Notes: generated by a model from the sequence alone, not told the origin. Shown: positions 49,157-61,774, numbered from the stretch's first letter. The stretch: DNA of 64,000 nt from Sipunculus nudus (GCA_026874595.1 CM049321.1:23987979-24051978), one strand, 5' to 3'. Program-made: numbers and translations.

Positions 49157-51583
49157 TTAACATCTCCAGTATGTTCTTATTTTGGTATTTGCCGCTTGTA
49201 TATCAAAGAGCAAGTCACACTCCCAGTTACCAGGTGGCGCTTGCGTCATTGTAAATCCAAGACAACCTTTCTTGGCCACGCACTTTAAAGCACAATCGGT
49301 CTTTGCATCAACTGGCCATATTTTACCCCCTGTGCGATCGATCTTGCAGAATCTGTGTCCAGATGCTTTTTCTGGTTTTCCTGCAAAATGAGTAAAACAT
49401 GAATGTTCTGTATATTTACATTTTATTCAAGATATGATCTGCATTTTCTTTGAGGTTTTTGGAAGTTTGCTTAGTCAGCCATTAAGTCCTTTGATAAGAA
49501 AAACCTAAAGAACCACATACAAAATCTTTCGTTCCTGTCAAGTGTCTGGAAATCTGGCTTTAATATTAATACGTTGACATATGCGTTGGCTAATTTGACG
49601 ACATGATGTCCGTTCCAAGGAGCTTGTTTTTATTTTTTTCTAATCTGCTGGAAGTGATAACCAATCCAAACCACCACAGCATAATCAACCGAATAATTTT
49701 AAACACCCTGAGCGCCAGTCTCCAATTGTCCTGTCAACGACGCACAGCCAGCGGTTGTTTTCCCCTTCGTCGTGGATAAGTCGATTTCCATATTGCCGCT
49801 TGCGAGAGTGCAGGGGCATGGGATCTTGTATTCACGTTTGGAGGGATAGTGAACAAGGATCATCTGACAACAATAATCATAATCAAAAAGATTTCAATTA
49901 TATTCAATAATACTCAATGATAAAATCAGTTTGTACTCGTGCAAGACTGATAAAATTATATAACGTTTCCAGTGACGCTTTAATTGACATCCGGCATGTA
50001 TCATCTAGTATAAAGAACTTATCAAATGGTGTAAATGGTTGCATATAATTGCAGTTCACTTTCTTTTGTTTATACATACCCCCTTTAACTATTCTAAGAA
50101 TACTATGGGCTTATTTTTATTTTTATTTTCAAAGAATAATTTATATATACAAGACAAGCGATTTCCAGAATACATATTTCTGTTGTCCCTCCATTAATGA
50201 CAAATATATTCAACTTTGAATGTGATATTTATAAATAACAAAAGCAAGGATTAACATTACATATATATTAATTATTAGCAAAAGTTTGAAGTTCTATGTT
50301 CTGATTCCTATAAAATAACATATGAAAATGATTTATAATTACAATGGCAATATGAGAAAACGTTGAAATTAAATCATTTCACCTCGAAAAGTGATGTCAG
50401 CTTTTGCGTTTGAATAGCATTTTTGTTTCCATTTCCTGCTACTTTCCCTTTCATTTTGTCTTTCTTTTTAACATGTATAATATACATCTCAATGCATAGA
50501 AAAGCAGGATTATCACGGGTTTGATAAAACCACGTATCGTGTTAATGGGATTAACGTTTGCGTCACTTTCAACCATGAATTTCTAAAGCCTCGGTCACAA
50601 CCGTGATACGGTCACCGTACGGCGAGTGTTTTGGGCTATTCCGTGCGGTTGAATTATTGTGTTCAACAGGTATATTATGAGACATGTAGAATTTTGAAAG
50701 GTGACCCTGAGCCTGATTTCAATTAAAAATTTTTTTGTATTGACTCCTAAATAAGGCAATGTTGGCAACCAAGCTTCTCTTTACATCTATTATACCTATC
50801 GACTTGTAATATCCCAATAATCCTCTTACAGCAGTTTAGGTTTCGGAATTATTCTTCTTGATTATTCCCATTTTGGTGGCTTTGGTTACTTTCAAACGAC
50901 AAAAAAAAAACGATTACAGTCCAGCAGAACCTATATAATACAAAAACTACCATACCAAAAACTGATTCCTGAAATATTCTAAGACACTTGTCAGGAGAAC
51001 CTAATATCCATAAGCTCAGATTATATTAACGGCGTTCTTATGTGATCCAAAATGAAATATTCCATATGCAACATCCATTTTAAACAAATTCACTAAAATT
51101 ACCTGCGACACCTTGCTCTGCTGACCGGTGCTGTCGTGCATTAGAACGATTTTCGTGAGATTTCCGATTTCCGTGTAGTGTTCAGTCGATGCATTTATTA
51201 CTCTGGGAAAAATATTCCTTCCATAAGACATTTTAAACTTATCATCCATTAAATAGAGAGAACAATATTTATATTTAAGGTAAGTTCATTTGTATTAAAA
51301 GTATTTAAATTTAATCAACTAAAATGTTAAAATAAACAGGGTTAGAATGGTCTTTTTTTACATATAGGTTCTTTTGTAGTTCTAGTTTAATCCGTTCAAG
51401 TCCTTCTCGAAAAATAATCTACCCTGAATCCCCGAATAACATGTTTATCTTCATAAATAAAGTCTAGCTGAATACCTGAAGTAAATCGGTAAAATCGGTA
51501 TTGAGATTTTACCAACTCCTTTTTTTGCTCAAGACAACAGTTAATATCTTTCGTTTTTGCCTTGGTCATATTAAATTAATTTA

Positions 51584-51651
<68 letters not shown>

Positions 51652-54600
51652 AACATATTGGTGTTTATTAGGATTTAAAAAGAGCACATAAATTTATTCT
51701 TACCCAGATAGAAATGAGAATTGTTTTGGAATCACCTCCCAGTTGTTGGATGTGCCACATGTTCCATGCAGTTTCAAACTGAGTGACCCATTCAAATCGT
51801 TAGGGTCAATCTTCAGAGTTGCCTGCCACCTTTGAACTGAACTATCTAAAATAATGATTTACTTGCATCCATCAAGGTTTTACGCCATTTAAGAAATGTG
51901 TGTGAAAGCTTGCATTTTGCTATGTTTGCAAACAAAATTGAAAATGAACTGGACAACCAAATATTTACATGGAGACTAATTGTCTGGAACTTTTTCACAA
52001 GACCAATTGTCTTCATGCAAGTTTGGCATATATTTATCCCTATGTTTATTATTGAGTTTCAAGAACATATCCCAGATACATAAACAGAATGTCCTTCTAA
52101 ACTTATTTAGACGTTATCAAATATTTCCAGTTGTAGTACAATTGGTTCATGATAAATGAAACGCATGGACAAAGGGGAAATTAACAATGTTAAATACAAT
52201 AATTAAGTAACAGTTGTATATGACATAACCAAATATAGTCTTTAAAATTTACAAATGTTTAAGCAGAGGTAGGTTACCAATACTGTTTACACCCTATAGC
52301 AAATTGATATATTCTCTGGGAAAATATTCTTAACAGACTGACAACCTATATTCCATATGGTGCTCGACCTTGTCACGGAGATATTTAGTGATACCTATGG
52401 AGATATTAAATAAACACTTCATAAACCAGGCATGTTCAATGAAATGGGGAACAAATGAATATTACTGGAAAAAAGAAACGCCCAAAATGCGTAAAAATCA
52501 TTGACATATAAATTGAGAGGAAGCGTTTGATGCTGCCCTGTCACGAAGCCCGAAACAGAATGGAATTCTGCAGATGTACATATATATAATTTAGTTAGCA
52601 TTGAAAAAAATGGAGGCGGTTACCTCCACCAAAAATATAAAAAAATAGATTTGCAGGAGAGGAAATGATTGATGTACCTTAACGCTGGTACCTATATCTT
52701 AGAAAAAAAATATTTAACGGTCACTTAATAGCTTAATTGTGAAATGTTTTATACCATCATTGTAGAATGTTACTGTTGATTCGCCTTTAATCAGAAGTCC
52801 TGAACCTTGGAAAGTCAGTTCCTGTGTGCCCCTCTTTATGAGAATAGTCACCTATAAAATAGATATAATAAATTCCGAATTTGAATAAAAGGGATCACTT
52901 TCCATCACACAACAATCAAATCAAATACCTTTGTTCATCTGTGAGGCAAACAATGCCCATTTTATCACCATGGACAGCTACACGCTGCAGGCCCAATTCT
53001 ACAATGGTCATATCATAACCCCGTGTATGTTTTTTATACTGTTATATCGCACACACTAACCAGTTCAATGGTGAGAGTTAGTCGTGAGCTAGTAACACCG
53101 GGGAATAGAACAGACATATAAAGAAAGCCCTGAAATAAATTGTGTTTCTCTCATAAGGAAGTATGACTTTAAAACAGTAAATGTTTAGTTTGGCTAGTTT
53201 GTCTTATATAAGTAATCACGACCAAAATGTTGCACCGAGTAAAACAACAAGTCAAGGTTATGACCTTCCTTTTCCATAAAGTTCACTTACACTTGTATCT
53301 CACATGGTTGACATATATGTAATTAACTACTATACAAGCAAATAAATATAAAATTATACCTCCTCCACAGTCACTACTTTGTCTGTTCAACAAATAAATT
53401 CGTCATACACATATTCATCTCAAAACAAACACTTTTTTATTAATTACATTTAAATCAAATATTTTGCACTCAGCATACGCACAAGTTTATTACGACTTAT
53501 TAAAAAAATAAAAAAGTTAAAAGTTTTTCTCCTAAGCAAAGACATAATTTAAATATCCTCATTACCTTACTCCTCATACATACTAGTCACATAATGTACA
53601 TTCTGTTGCATCTTACACTGCATTTATAGAAAACGGTTTGCTGTTTATCGTCCCTAGGTGTTGGCAGATTGCCAGAAATGTTCCGATCAATAGGACCGTC
53701 TATTGCGGGCGCCGCATTTAGTCTTAAAAGTTTGGACCTTGCCCGAACTGTCTGCTGGCGATATACGGTAATACTACAGTCTCTCTGAGAGTCTCTCTGC
53801 ATGGAAGAAGCTGGTTTAACTAATGTAACGAATGTATTCCGGCCATTATATACATTATATACATGACTTACCTTTGAAATGATGATTTGAAAACGGGTAT
53901 TTGTGTAAATCTGAATAATTTCCACTCCTCCTGTTGGACATGTTTGCACTATTTTCGTAGTGCGAACCTTGCTATTAAAAGATAAATGCATGAGCGCGTT
54001 AAATGAATCCTCGAATGGAGACCTCTATTGTAATACCAGCAATAAGAGGTTATTATTAGTGCTTCTGAGTGGTCAAGGACAAAGTTACGGGCAATAATTG
54101 GTGGTATTTTCTTAAAGTTACCTATATACATACCCGAGTTTGTTAAATATACATGATTTTTAATGCGTTCTCCTAAAAAAAGTATGGTGTATGCCCGTAG
54201 TTTCTCCTTAAAATAGTTTTGAAGCTTCCACCCGGTGTTTTCATGTAATTTCAAGTTTAACACTGTACAGGACTTTACGGAAAACAGAGATAATCATAAC
54301 AAAACAATAACAAAGTATAGTGCAGAGGATTTGGATACAGTAAGTCCATGTTCCGGGGTGGATTTGCTAAAAAAACTTTTGTATTCAACTCTAAGTTTTG
54401 AATTTCTAAGATACACATATAAGGCAAAAAAAAAATGAAAAAAATGTATAGTTCTCAGGCAATACCCGCATCTATCCCCCCCCCCCCCCCCGGATCAAAT
54501 TTTTTTATTTTGATTTTCGTCTTGAAAAAAGTTAAAATAATACAATTTCTATAAGATTTCCTTTGCTATGTAGTGCTTTTACATGTTTAGCCTTAAAAAT

Positions 54601-56773
54601 CTGTTGTTTTCAGGCTTTTCCCTAATCATATGACATTTTTATGGAAACATAAAAAATAGGTCAACAGTAAAATATCGCCCGCCCACACTGATTTATGAAA
54701 AAAAATGCCTAGGAACCATACCTTTTTATCCTTTGGCCTTATTGCAAATATTTATGTAGCTGTACATCAATGCACAGGGGCGGATCCAGGATTTAGGAAA
54801 AGGGGGGGGGGGGTCCAAGCAAGGAGGACTAATTGAAAATCCTAAAATAAAAGGTCATCAGGTCTTGAATAGGGGGTCCAGGCCGCATAATTTCGTCTAA
54901 ACCCTTCGGGTGAAGAAGGGGGGGGGGGGGCTGCGGACCTCCTGGACACCCCCCCCCCCCCCCCGGATCCGCTTCTGATGCAATTGTAACATGCCACAGT
55001 CTTACGTTGGCCTCGCACAACTGCAACTAGTATTTTTCTACGACCAGTGTTTGGTTATGACTATATGTATGAATGACAGAAGCAAGGTTGTCGCTGTCTA
55101 AGGATCTTTCATGAATCGCCGCATGTCCTCCATGAAACACTTAAAATCTTATTTGAAACCAGTCACACACAAATCAGATCTTACAACTGACGGCCTGGCG
55201 TTGCGAAAATCATTTATCTAGTTTTATGGGACTTTTAATACCAGTTGCAATACGACAACGCACCTTTGTCAAGAGAATTTCATAAAATAGCCACGCCGCT
55301 GTTTAAGGTCACTTGATTTGTTGCTCCTTAGTCCCATGCTTATGTTTATTCATAAATGAATATGCGATTAAGGTCGCAAAGAGTTCATGGATAGGTCAAT
55401 TGAAGACATCGATACCAGTTTATGAAGCCAGTCAATACGACATCATTCGTCATCGAACTTTGTGACATCATTATTATATTGTAAGCAGCTCTCATTACCA
55501 TGGGCATGGACGAATTTCTGTGTAGGAGCGTTTATTGGGGCTCATTATCATAATTAGGTTAAAAGGGCGGAGCATTTGGCCTGTGGTGGACAGGTCAATT
55601 CTACGCTCTTAATTAAAAGATTATATTACTTACATATTTCTCAAACTTATCCTTTAGCCACAAACATCAAAGGAGTCATTCACATGCCAATGGTTATTAC
55701 ATGTCTACAACATGAAAAACTCACTTTGCTTTCCGTAGTGTTTTGATAAGAAGTGTTTTAGATGTATTCGCTCCAGACGGTCCAGTAAGCCCTATCTCCA
55801 GCCTAATATTCTTCGCATAGGTTTTCGACGTTCTAAAGCTTAGGCGCATCATACAGCTTTCCCCGTCTGTCATTTATGAAAAGAGAGAGAGAAAAAAACA
55901 TGCTGTAATTGATTTTTACACTTAGAATAAAAAATGACCAAGGTTATACAGATCATTCGTTGCTTTACAGGTAATTCTATAATGTATGTCAGTGTCCAAC
56001 GGGGCTCTAGTTTAAAGAGATATATGCGTATGCCCCATAAATTACACAAGCCATGATACAAGGTACAGCAAACACGGAACATTGCGTAATCAGCATACAT
56101 ATACATGAATACCTGCCGTGATTCTCAATTATCAGTGTTTTATCTACGACTTATTAATTAACTTTGTTCAATCATTTTTTAATACTCATAGATGTAGCAT
56201 TTTATTTTATTCCATAAATGTATATATTCATCAACACCTTTAAAACGAATCGTTCCATCCATTGTTCCAGTTTTACTTAATTGTAATATTGATTTTTATA
56301 TTTCCTTGTGTTATAAATATCATAATTTATGGGAAAAACAGCACACAAATATGGGCACTCAGGAATATTTAATAAATTAACTATAACTGCATAATGTGCC
56401 CTGTAAATTTGCGGCGATAACTCTTCTTATACCACTTTTCTGGAGATTTTAAAAATAAATCCCTTTACACCAAGGATATTTAAACGCGTACGTTTGGTGA
56501 ATGCAGAAAGTAATATGCTGTTACAGAAATGCGTTGTCGACAAGTCACTTATCTTACAGTATAGTAGTAATAAATGGAACTGTTTTAAGATCAGGTTTGT
56601 TATAAATTTATTCGAACTCAAAAATCTCAATATCAATCAGACACCAAAAGTCTGAGGGAGTTTAAACAAGATAATTAATAGAAGATATGGTATCCATAAT
56701 TAATACCTGCAGAAACATAGCCACATAGAACGGTCGGTAAGAGCAATACCCAGGAGGTCTTCATCATATACAT
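49157..56773 (-). CDS. Secreted double-PLAT-like / PAN-like protein (nine exons)
   Basis: Exons in transcript order are 56773-56707, 55866-55725, 53971-53872, 53129-53061, 52851-52755, 51845-51704, 51202-51103, 49863-49707 and 49380-49157. All junctions are GT-AG and phases match (1,2,0,0,1,2,0,1), giving 365 residues. Exon 1 is a signal peptide (MKTSWVLLLPTVLCGYVSA). Exons 2-5 form one PLAT-like repeat (IRLEIGLTGPSG; VEIIQIYTNT). Exons 6-8 form a second (WQATLKID; LSLKLHGTCG; IGNLTKIVLMHDSTG; YKIPCPCTLA), which resembles PLAT/LH2 strands well, although the usual terminal Trp-Leu is absent. Exon 9 is a PAN/apple-like cysteine module (RFCKID; DCALKC; GCLGFTM; WECDLL) ending TYWRC. No hydrolase domain is present. 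It probably acts outside the cell in lipid, membrane or glycan contact (inference). Introns carry a MITE, a hAT MITE and a SINE tail. Confidence 0.82.
51590..51649. repeat. (AT)n microsatellite in a PLAT-gene intron
   Basis: Thirty AT units just downstream of the exon that ends at 51704. Confidence 0.95.
52510..52632 (+). mobile_element. SINE tail, 5'-truncated copy
   Basis: It matches the tail of the SINE at 33380-33770 ('gaggaagcg', 'tgccctgtcacg', 'gatgtacatatat', 'ggaggcggttacctc') but lacks the tRNA-like head. It lies in the intron between exons 5 and 6 of the PLAT gene. Confidence 0.75.
54423..54738. mobile_element. PIF/Harbinger-like MITE, copy 3
   Basis: It has the same ends and internal phrases as copies 1 and 2 ('cctttgctatgtagtgcttt', 'aggaaccatacctttttat', then 'ggcc' and TTA). 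It lies in intron 2 of the PLAT gene. The C15 run near 54478-54492 is internal. Confidence 0.72.
54775..54977. mobile_element. hAT-like MITE with G/C runs
   Basis: The left end is CAGGGGCGGATCC and the right end, reverse-complemented, is CAGAAGCGGATCC (11 of 13). ATGCA flanks both ends, a partial match to an expected 8-bp duplication. Long G and C runs lie inside each arm. Confidence 0.65.
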
Positions 56774-56837
56774 CGTACGCCGAATAGGCTTCTCTTGGGA
56801 ATGAACTTAAACGGAGCACTAAAGAACTAGTGTCAAA

Positions 56838-56871
56838 CATATGCCAAAGACAGTGAGGCTTGTCATATATA
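56838..56871 (-). promoter_or_regulatory. Possible TATA box of the PLAT/PAN gene
   Basis: TATATAT at 56871-56865 on the minus strand lies about 95 bases upstream of the ATG, with 'cctcactgtc' about 20 bases later as a possible start site. AT-rich DNA gives many such matches by chance. Confidence 0.25.
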
Positions 56872-56899
56872 TTCAGTACTCAATTCTTATATGACCGAT

Positions 56900-58640
56900 G
56901 TAAATCTATTAAACTCGTGTATCTTGACAGATTGTCTGAATTAGCTCGATTAACATATCACTACAAGGGTCGTTGGGGCATTAATATGCCAATACTTTGT
57001 AAATAATGGTGCACTGATATTAATTGCACTGAACCTGAACCTTTTGTACTTGTGTCGTAAATTAGTTCACTTAAATACAAAGATCAGGTTCAAAAAGGAC
57101 TGCATACATATATTCGATATTCCGTCTCTAATATACTATCCTTCATAAAAATAATAGACGAAATATTAAAATAAAACTCAGAGAAATGTATATTAATTAG
57201 AAATAGGTGCGAATCTGTATGCAGGAGTAAAATAAAAATATAATTGTTTACCTTCTAATTTCTCTGTAGTCTCATGGTAAATTTAATCGTATATTTTTAC
57301 CTAAAATGCACTAAGATAGGAAGGTGCTAAATATATTGAGGATTTCGTGAATTTCCGTTCAAAGCTTTTTGCATTACCACGTTCGGTAATCTAAAATGTC
57401 CTTGCAGTTATACCTAGTTTATAGCATGCGTTTCTGAAATATTCTGCTCAGGAGAGGGTGAATAAAAATTATATTGAACCTTTATATAGAACATCGAAAT
57501 AAAAGGACATTGACAGAGCAAGGTGGTTAAAGATCGCAGACCGGGTGTAAAGAGAACACCTGTCTATAAAATGTCAAATTAGAAAATTTAAAAGGTTATT
57601 AATTTAAAGACCGTGTCATAAAATCAATATGTAGAAATGCGTAGTTGATTCCAGAGAAGAATCTCTTATTAAGAGAAAATTTGGATTCAAGTATCAGTTC
57701 AGCGTTTTGTAAGCTTAAAAAAGAATAAATTCAATAACATGCAGCATATATTTATCCCTACTCCCTCGGGCTCAAATGTACATCATTGTGGACGACATGT
57801 GCGGAAATAATTTAATATTTTGTCCAGTAGACCTATGGTTAACATGCTTGTTGAGTTCAGTGTATAAATATTTACGCAAAGATATCTTCCCATTATTCAG
57901 TTTATCCCAGTTGAGTAAGGTTTAACGATTTGAAGCAAATGAATGTTGCTATGGATAATTACTCAACTTATTTTATGAACATTTTATCTGGTTAAGAACC
58001 ACATTTACACTCATATTACTCCAGTGCTGGAGATATGTCATTCAAACTATACATATGTGTATTTTGGGAAGCAGAAGCAAAATATATGTTTATATTATTT
58101 ATTTATTTGCTATTGTATTTTCCGGGTAGTCCTGTTATAACCGGTAGACCAGTGGCACGAACAGAATACTATCAATATAATAATTATGAATGATTAGGTT
58201 AAGTTGATTTTCCTTTAGCCTCAAACTTTCCACAACATGCTCATTCTTTTAACAAGAAGGGTCACTGCCTGTGCTGAGAGACAATTTCAAAACACGTGTG
58301 AGCGATGGCGACAACATATTCGCAGCTTCTGTGAATAAAAGACAGGGCGTATTTTATAATTGGCATGTAATGGTCAATTAAAATGTTCATATAACTAAAA
58401 TGGGAAGGACATTTTATAGTGACGTGTGCATCACCATCTACCATGTAGATTGGGAGAGAAAAAGATGAAATAGCATTGGTACCTTTTCACGTAGGCCTAT
58501 AGGCAAATCAAGTTATTATTTATCACCTGGTTCAAATCCCAGCGGTGCTTAAACTGTATTGTGGTGAAATTTCGTTGAATCGCAGAGAGTCGCTCTAATG
58601 TTTTTACGGTAGGTTAGGACTTCAGGATTATCGCTATCCC
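56900..58640. other. Gene-free stretch
   Basis: AT-rich with no exon, repeat pair or RNA gene that I can support. Confidence 0.4.
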
Positions 58641-58650
58641 CGAACAGGGG

Positions 58651-59625
58651 TACGGACAAAAGCCCCCCCCCCCCCCCGGACAAAAGCCCCCCCGGTCAAA
58701 AGCCCCCCTACCTTAATGATAAAGAGGACAAAAGCCCCCCCCCCAAAAAAAAAAAAAAAAAGTTTTTTAAATAAACTTTGAGCCCCTTGAAGTAATGTTT
58801 CTCACTTGAATTGGCTGATAAAAATTGGGAGCTAAAATTAGTTTTATTATTTGTATCAATGATATTAATGAAATTGATCCTGTATAGTCATATATCATTA
58901 TACTGTGTAAAATATAATATATATTGTAAAATATTTTATATGACTACTATATATTAATCATGCATACTTAACAGATTTATATGAGATAATACACATATTA
59001 TACATATATTTACATAGTCTATATATATAATATAATATAATATAATATAATATAATATAATATAATATAATATAATATATACATATATATAGAGAGAGAG
59101 AGAGAGAGAGACATAGATCGATATAGATATTTCTATATGAGAGGGGGACTTTGGTCCTAGAGCTTTATAATGAAGCCACTCCTTCAATAATCATTCAGGT
59201 GAAACAGGTCGTGTGAAACTGTCCCATGGGAGTGGTTTCCTAATAAATAGATAATTGAGACCATTTATGTTGTTACAAGTCTCAGTTTTAGTACCCTAAG
59301 TCTTGAATAACAATTTACTAGTGTGGGTCAGGTGATTATGTAAAGTATAGATTGATATTTCTATTGTTAACTATAAGATAAATTGTAAGTATGAATTTTG
59401 AATGTAATTAAATAATTAAATGAGATAACACACATAGTTTGTATTTACATTATATATTCATAGATATAGATATAAATATATTGGAGGGGGGCTTTTGTCC
59501 TCTTTATCATTAAGGTAGGGGGGCTTTCACCGGGGGGCTTTTGGCCCGGGGGGGGGGGCTTAATACCGGGGGGGGGGGGGGGGCTTTTCACCGGGGGGGG
59601 GGGGGGGCTTTTGACCTACATCCCC
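58651..59625. mobile_element. Foldback-like element with G/C-rich inverted arms
   Basis: 58699-58740 is the exact reverse complement of 59486-59527 (42 bp). Outside this, both arms contain several 'gacaaaagccccc' / 'gggggcttttgtcc' units. The interior of about 740 bp is AT-rich with no ORF, apart from (ATAAT)n at 59027-59080 and (GA)n at 59091-59110. No target duplication was found. Confidence 0.75.
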
Positions 59626-59636
59626 CCTAACATATA

Positions 59637-60215
59637 AAACCTGAAATCCAGAAAGCTGAAATAATAATATATCATTCTTATCGTATGGATCCTTCATCCT
59701 CATTCAATGGACTGTGCCACCAACTAGCCTTGGACCAATCCTTTAAAAAGGTGTAGGACAAACCATCTGATACAAATAAGTATACTTGAAGGACAATATA
59801 AAATACTTCAGAGTAACTAGTCTCTCTGTAGCGTCCATCGTAATGTACATAATGATTATTGATTAAAATAGACAAAATTTAACAAAACATAGAATATTCT
59901 TGGCATATAAACGTATTGTGCACTAAGTTTTACAAAGCGTTAAAGGCTATATATAAAGTCTTTTCAACGAATGCACTCTTTTTTATTTATCGATCAGTTC
60001 CAAGGGAACTCAATTATAAAATATAACGTTCTGTTATATGTCTCTATTTTATTTAAGACACTATCTTAATTGTGAAGTGCAAAATGTTCGAAATAAGTGC
60101 AACATCGATTTAATGCCCCTTCCTCAGTACAAACGTTATCTTTTCACTTAAAATAAGACTAAACGACAGGTTTCGACAAATATGTTTTTTTATGTTACCT
60201 CTTTAATTAGTTGTA
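59637..60215. other. Gene-free stretch
   Basis: No feature recognised before the tandem array begins. Confidence 0.4.
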
Positions 60216-60219
60216 AAAG

Positions 60220-61535
60220 AACTGGATGACATTCACCATAGGCAAAACTGGTGTCGCCACCCGCAACCACTTATGCACAGCTTCCATCTGTTCATCTGCC
60301 TTGGGATGATATCACTCATATCTTACCAGTGGTTTGACTTTTCCACCTGAAATTTTGCAGGTTTATACATCCTTGGCAGTTTTCTCGATTTATAACAGAT
60401 GGCGCCATCCACATCTACGTTTACTCTGCAGACATCTAAGCTCATATCTGAAGAATGGTTTGACCGATTGGGCCAAAATTGTGCATGTGTACAGATCTAA
60501 CATAGCTCTTCATCATCGGCAAAACTTGTGGTGCCACCTGCAACCATTAATGCACAGCACCCATCTATTCATGTCCCTTGGGATAAAATCACTCATATCT
60601 CAGTAGTGGTTTGACTTATCAGCCTGAAATTCTGCAGGTTTAAACATCCTGGACAGCTTTCTCGATTTTATGACAGGGGGCGCCACCTACATTCACGTTT
60701 ACTCTGCAGGCATCCAAGCTCATATATCTCGGGAACCGTTTGACCGATTGGGCCAAAATTTTACATGTGTATAGATCTCACAAAGCTCTTCATCATTAAC
60801 AAAACTGGTGGCACCACCTGGAACCATTTATGCACAGCATCAATCTGTTCATCTGCCTTGGTGTAAAATCACTCATATCTCAGCAGTGACTGAAATTTTG
60901 CAGGTTTATACATCCTGGAAAGCTTTCTCGATTTTATGACAGGTGGCGCCACCTACATTCAGTTTTACTCTGCAGACATCCAAACTCATATCGCGGAAAC
61001 CGTTTGACCGATTGGGCCTAAATTTTGTATGAGCATAGATCTCAAAAAGCTCTTCATCATAGGCAAAACCGGTGGTGCCATCTGCAACCACTGATGCACA
61101 GCATCAATCTGTTCATCTGCCTTGGTGTAAAATCACTCATATCTCAGAAGTGGTTTGACTTATCCACCTGAAATTTTGCAAGTATATACATCCTCGACAG
61201 TCTTTTTATGACAGGTGGCGCCACCTACATTCACTTTACTCTGCAGACTTCCAAGCTCATATCTCGGGAACCGTTTGACCGATTTAGCCAAAATTGTGCT
61301 TGTGTATAGATCTCAGATAGCTCTTCATCTTAAGCAAAACAGGTGGCGCCACCTGCAACCATTTCGACAGCCTCCGTCTGTTTGATTGCCTTGGAATAAA
61401 ATCACTCATATCTCAGCAGTGGTTTGACTTATCCACCTGAAATTTTGAAGATGTATACATTCTGGCCAATTTTCTCGATTTTATGACAGGTGGCACCACC
61501 TACATTCACGTTTACGCTGCAGACATTAATGCTAA
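60220..61535. repeat. ~270-bp tandem array, about five units
   Basis: 'atcactcatatct' recurs at about 60308, 60588, 60867, 61130 and 61400. Each unit has two GGTGGCGCCACC-like palindromes plus 'caggtttatacatcct', 'cgattttatgacaggtgg', 'gtttgaccgattgggcc' and 'tctgttcatctgcctt'. The unit is the reverse complement of single-copy sequence at about 18030-18330. Open frames are repeat artefacts. Confidence 0.85.
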
Positions 61536-61710
61536 TATGCAACGCACCTCACTCTATTCCCCTTCACCGTCCATCTCTGATTTCCGTGAATACACATAAT
61601 CGCTTGCCGATAAGATATATTTATATATATATCAGGGCCGTAGGCTACCCAAATGGCAGGGGAAAAAAGCGGATTTGAGGGGAAACCCCGATGGGGGAGG
61701 GTGTGGGAGA

Positions 61711-61712
<2 letters not shown>

Positions 61713-61774
<62 letters not shown>
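61713..61774. repeat. (AT)n microsatellite
   Basis: Thirty-one AT units. 'IYIYI' open frames on both strands are artefacts. Bases 61790-62785 show no gene. Confidence 0.95.

Noticed and set aside
49182-49391. Plus-strand 69-codon open frame
   Set aside because: It is the opposite-strand shadow of the PAN-like terminal exon on the minus strand.
60220-61535. CRISPR array
   Set aside because: The whole 270-bp unit repeats, with no short repeat/unique spacer pattern, and the DNA is eukaryotic.
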